Assembly: GCA_947178145.1 (NCBI GenBank)
Contig: CAMWXE010000055.1
Coordinates: forward strand, 1 to 35,370
Source: an uncultured Lachnospiraceae bacterium
GTDB lineage: Bacteria > Bacillota > Clostridia > Lachnospirales > Lachnospiraceae
Length of the DNA stretch: 35,370 nt
Direction of reading: 5' to 3'
A model generated the notes under the pieces. The model was given only the letters and a program-made list of their open reading frames with translations. It was not told the DNA's origin and searched no databases. Shown in pieces: positions 34,245-35,370 of the stretch. Positions within the stretch are counted from its first letter, which is position 1. The number at the start of each line of letters is the position of its first letter. Both the position numbers and the translations under genes were made by a program.

Positions 34245-35370
34245 TCATCCCTCCCCACTTCTCAGAACTGCAATCTCACTGGTCAGCGCCTCAATCTGCG
34301 CTTCCAGCTCTGCAATTCTCCCTGCATATTCAGAAACATCGTCGGAGTCCTCATCAGATACAAGCACATTATTCCGAAATTCCCCCTGCGCCACGACACT
34401 GCCATTCTCCTCATCATACAGAACTCCCTGTCCATGATAGTGTCCAAGTACAAAACTTCCCTCATAACGTTTCGCACCTGTGTTGGTGTATGTCACACCC
34501 TCTCCATTGTAGAGGCCCATATGAAACCCACCCTTGTAGCGAAGTGCATTGGTGAACTCGTCATAGAGTATCCCTTCCCCTTCATAGACTCCCTCAGAAA
34601 AACCGCCTTCATAGACAAGCTTTCCTGTCATCAGGTCATAAAGCTTTCCATTTCCATCATAGAGGCCAGATTGAAAACTTCCCTCGTAACGCCTGATTCC
34701 CTGCTGTGTGTAGAGTACGCCTTCCCCTTCGTACGCATCTGCCTTGAATTCACCTTCATAGAGCAGCAGGCCCCCCTCGTAGAGCTTTCCTTCTCCATCA
34801 TAAAGTCCTCCTGAAAAACCGCCCTCGTACTGGATATTTCCATCCTCGTCATACAGAATGCCTTCCCCTTCATACCATCCCTCCAGAAAGCCTCCCTCAT
34901 AAAGCAGTCTGCCTTCGTCTGTACAGAGCACACCTTCCCCGGAAAATACACCTCCCAGAAAACCTCCCTCATACCATAAAATGCCGTCACTGGAGTATAG
35001 CTTCCCGTTTCCTTCATATAAATCATCCCTAAATTCTCCCTCATACAGCAGAAGGCCATCATCTGTATACAAAATACCCTGTCCATCCTTAAGACCTTCC
35101 CTGGTTTCCCCTGTATAGATCACACTGCCATCATCATTGTATAAGGATGTATAACCATTTGCGAAGCTGCCCTCCATAAAGCTGCCCGATGACACCATCT
35201 GACCTCCCTCATAAAGCGTTCCGCTCCCTTCGTAAGAGCCGTTGATAAATTCGCCTTCATAGACAAGCACCGCCCCCTGGTACAGCGCACCCTGACCATC
35301 ATAAATTCCATTGACAAAGCCGCCCCGAAACTTTGTCTGACCATTCTCATCATACAGTTCCCCTGTCCCG
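34245..35370 (-). CDS. MORN-repeat protein, 5' end outside the window
   Basis: The frame is open to the right edge; the first possible start inside the window is a GTG at 35270, but repeats continue upstream of it, so the true start lies beyond 35370. At least 374 residues are encoded. I count 14 MORN-type repeats of about 23 residues, such as GKLYSSDGILWYEGGF and GILYDEDGNIQYEGGF, ending in G-x-Y-x-G. A short acidic linker (SDEDSDDVSEY) and a predicted coiled coil (RIAELEAQIEALTSEIAVL) close the protein. MORN arrays form elongated beta-sheets that bind protein or lipid. The stop overlaps the start region of the DUF4280 gene, so the two are coupled. A role as cargo, adaptor or scaffold is inferred. 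Confidence 0.85.
   Translation of the reverse strand, partial: GTGELYDENGQTKFRGGFVNGIYDGQGALYQGAVLVYEGEFINGSYEGSGTLYEGGQMVSSGSFMEGSFANGYTSLYNDDGSVIYTGETREGLKDGQGILYTDDGLLLYEGEFRDDLYEGNGKLYSSDGILWYEGGFLGGVFSGEGVLCTDEGRLLYEGGFLEGWYEGEGILYDEDGNIQYEGGFSGGLYDGEGKLYEGGLLLYEGEFKADAYEGEGVLYTQQGIRRYEGSFQSGLYDGNGKLYDLMTGKLVYEGGFSEGVYEGEGILYDEFTNALRYKGGFHMGLYNGEGVTYTNTGAKRYEGSFVLGHYHGQGVLYDEENGSVVAQGEFRNNVLVSDEDSDDVSEYAGRIAELEAQIEALTSEIAVLRSGEG

Noticed and set aside
33934..34814. Plus-strand frames of 167-228 codons opposite the DUF4280 and MORN genes
   Set aside because: They mirror repetitive MORN coding sequence and the conserved DUF4280 gene; no plausible domain on the plus strand.

Overview
The window looks like a low-to-moderate GC Clostridia chromosome, most likely Lachnospiraceae. 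I infer this from the style of the proteins (TagB/TagF-like transferases, COG5610-type HAD protein, DUF4280 plus MORN pair, AAA/PD-(D/E)XK gene remnant) and from strong GGAGG-type ribosome binding sites. I could not run a search, so the family-level placement is an inference. Every convincing gene is on the minus strand, so transcription runs from high to low coordinates. No rRNA, tRNA or CRISPR array was seen.

Region 1 (about 67-25006) is a large surface-polysaccharide or teichoic-acid-like locus. Its upstream part (14720-25006) handles phosphopolyols. It holds a TagB/TagF-like transferase with an embedded beta-propeller, a glycerol-3-phosphate cytidylyltransferase fused to a Gfo/Idh/MocA oxidoreductase, a glycerophosphodiester phosphodiesterase, an IspD/TarI-like cytidylyltransferase with a partner SDR dehydrogenase, a second TagB/TagF-like transferase, and a HAD protein. 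The downstream part (67-14416) is visibly AT-richer. It holds two radical SAM/SPASM proteins, four methyltransferases, three GT2 glycosyltransferases, an SDR epimerase, the UDP-ManNAc/ManNAcA pair WecB/WecC and a polysaccharide-deacetylase-like protein. Ten of these enzymes of unrelated catalytic families carry the same kind of roughly 100-residue Rossmann-like domain. Two methyltransferase genes carry G10 tracts in glycine-coding motifs; one is in frame and the other is out of frame by one base, which suggests slipped-strand phase variation of polymer methylation. Two inverted-repeat-flanked spacers (14434-14700 and 19888-20274) punctuate the locus, and one holds a remnant of a PD-(D/E)XK gene.

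Region 2 (about 25007-27960) is a mobile-element-like module. It holds a TnpB homologue whose three RuvC catalytic acidic residues are all replaced while its zinc finger is intact, and a resolvase/invertase-type serine recombinase broken by a one-base frameshift. Between them are two palindromes with opposed central dinucleotides (GT versus AC) bracketing a well-formed promoter that now points away from the TnpB gene. I read this as a candidate invertible switch for a nuclease-dead, RNA-guided-regulator-like TnpB. It is the most novel-looking item in the window.

Region 3 (28205-35370, continuing past the right edge) is a tight operon. In order of transcription it encodes a 14-MORN-repeat protein (5' end outside the window), a DUF4280 PAAR-like protein, a membrane Cache-HAMP-degenerate class III cyclase protein, a DUF2156 aminoacyl/acyltransferase-like protein, and a 972-residue MFS transporter fused to an extracytoplasmic propeller and sensor. 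The PAAR-like protein suggests the end of a contractile-injection-system or related secretion locus, but no tail or sheath gene lies within this window.
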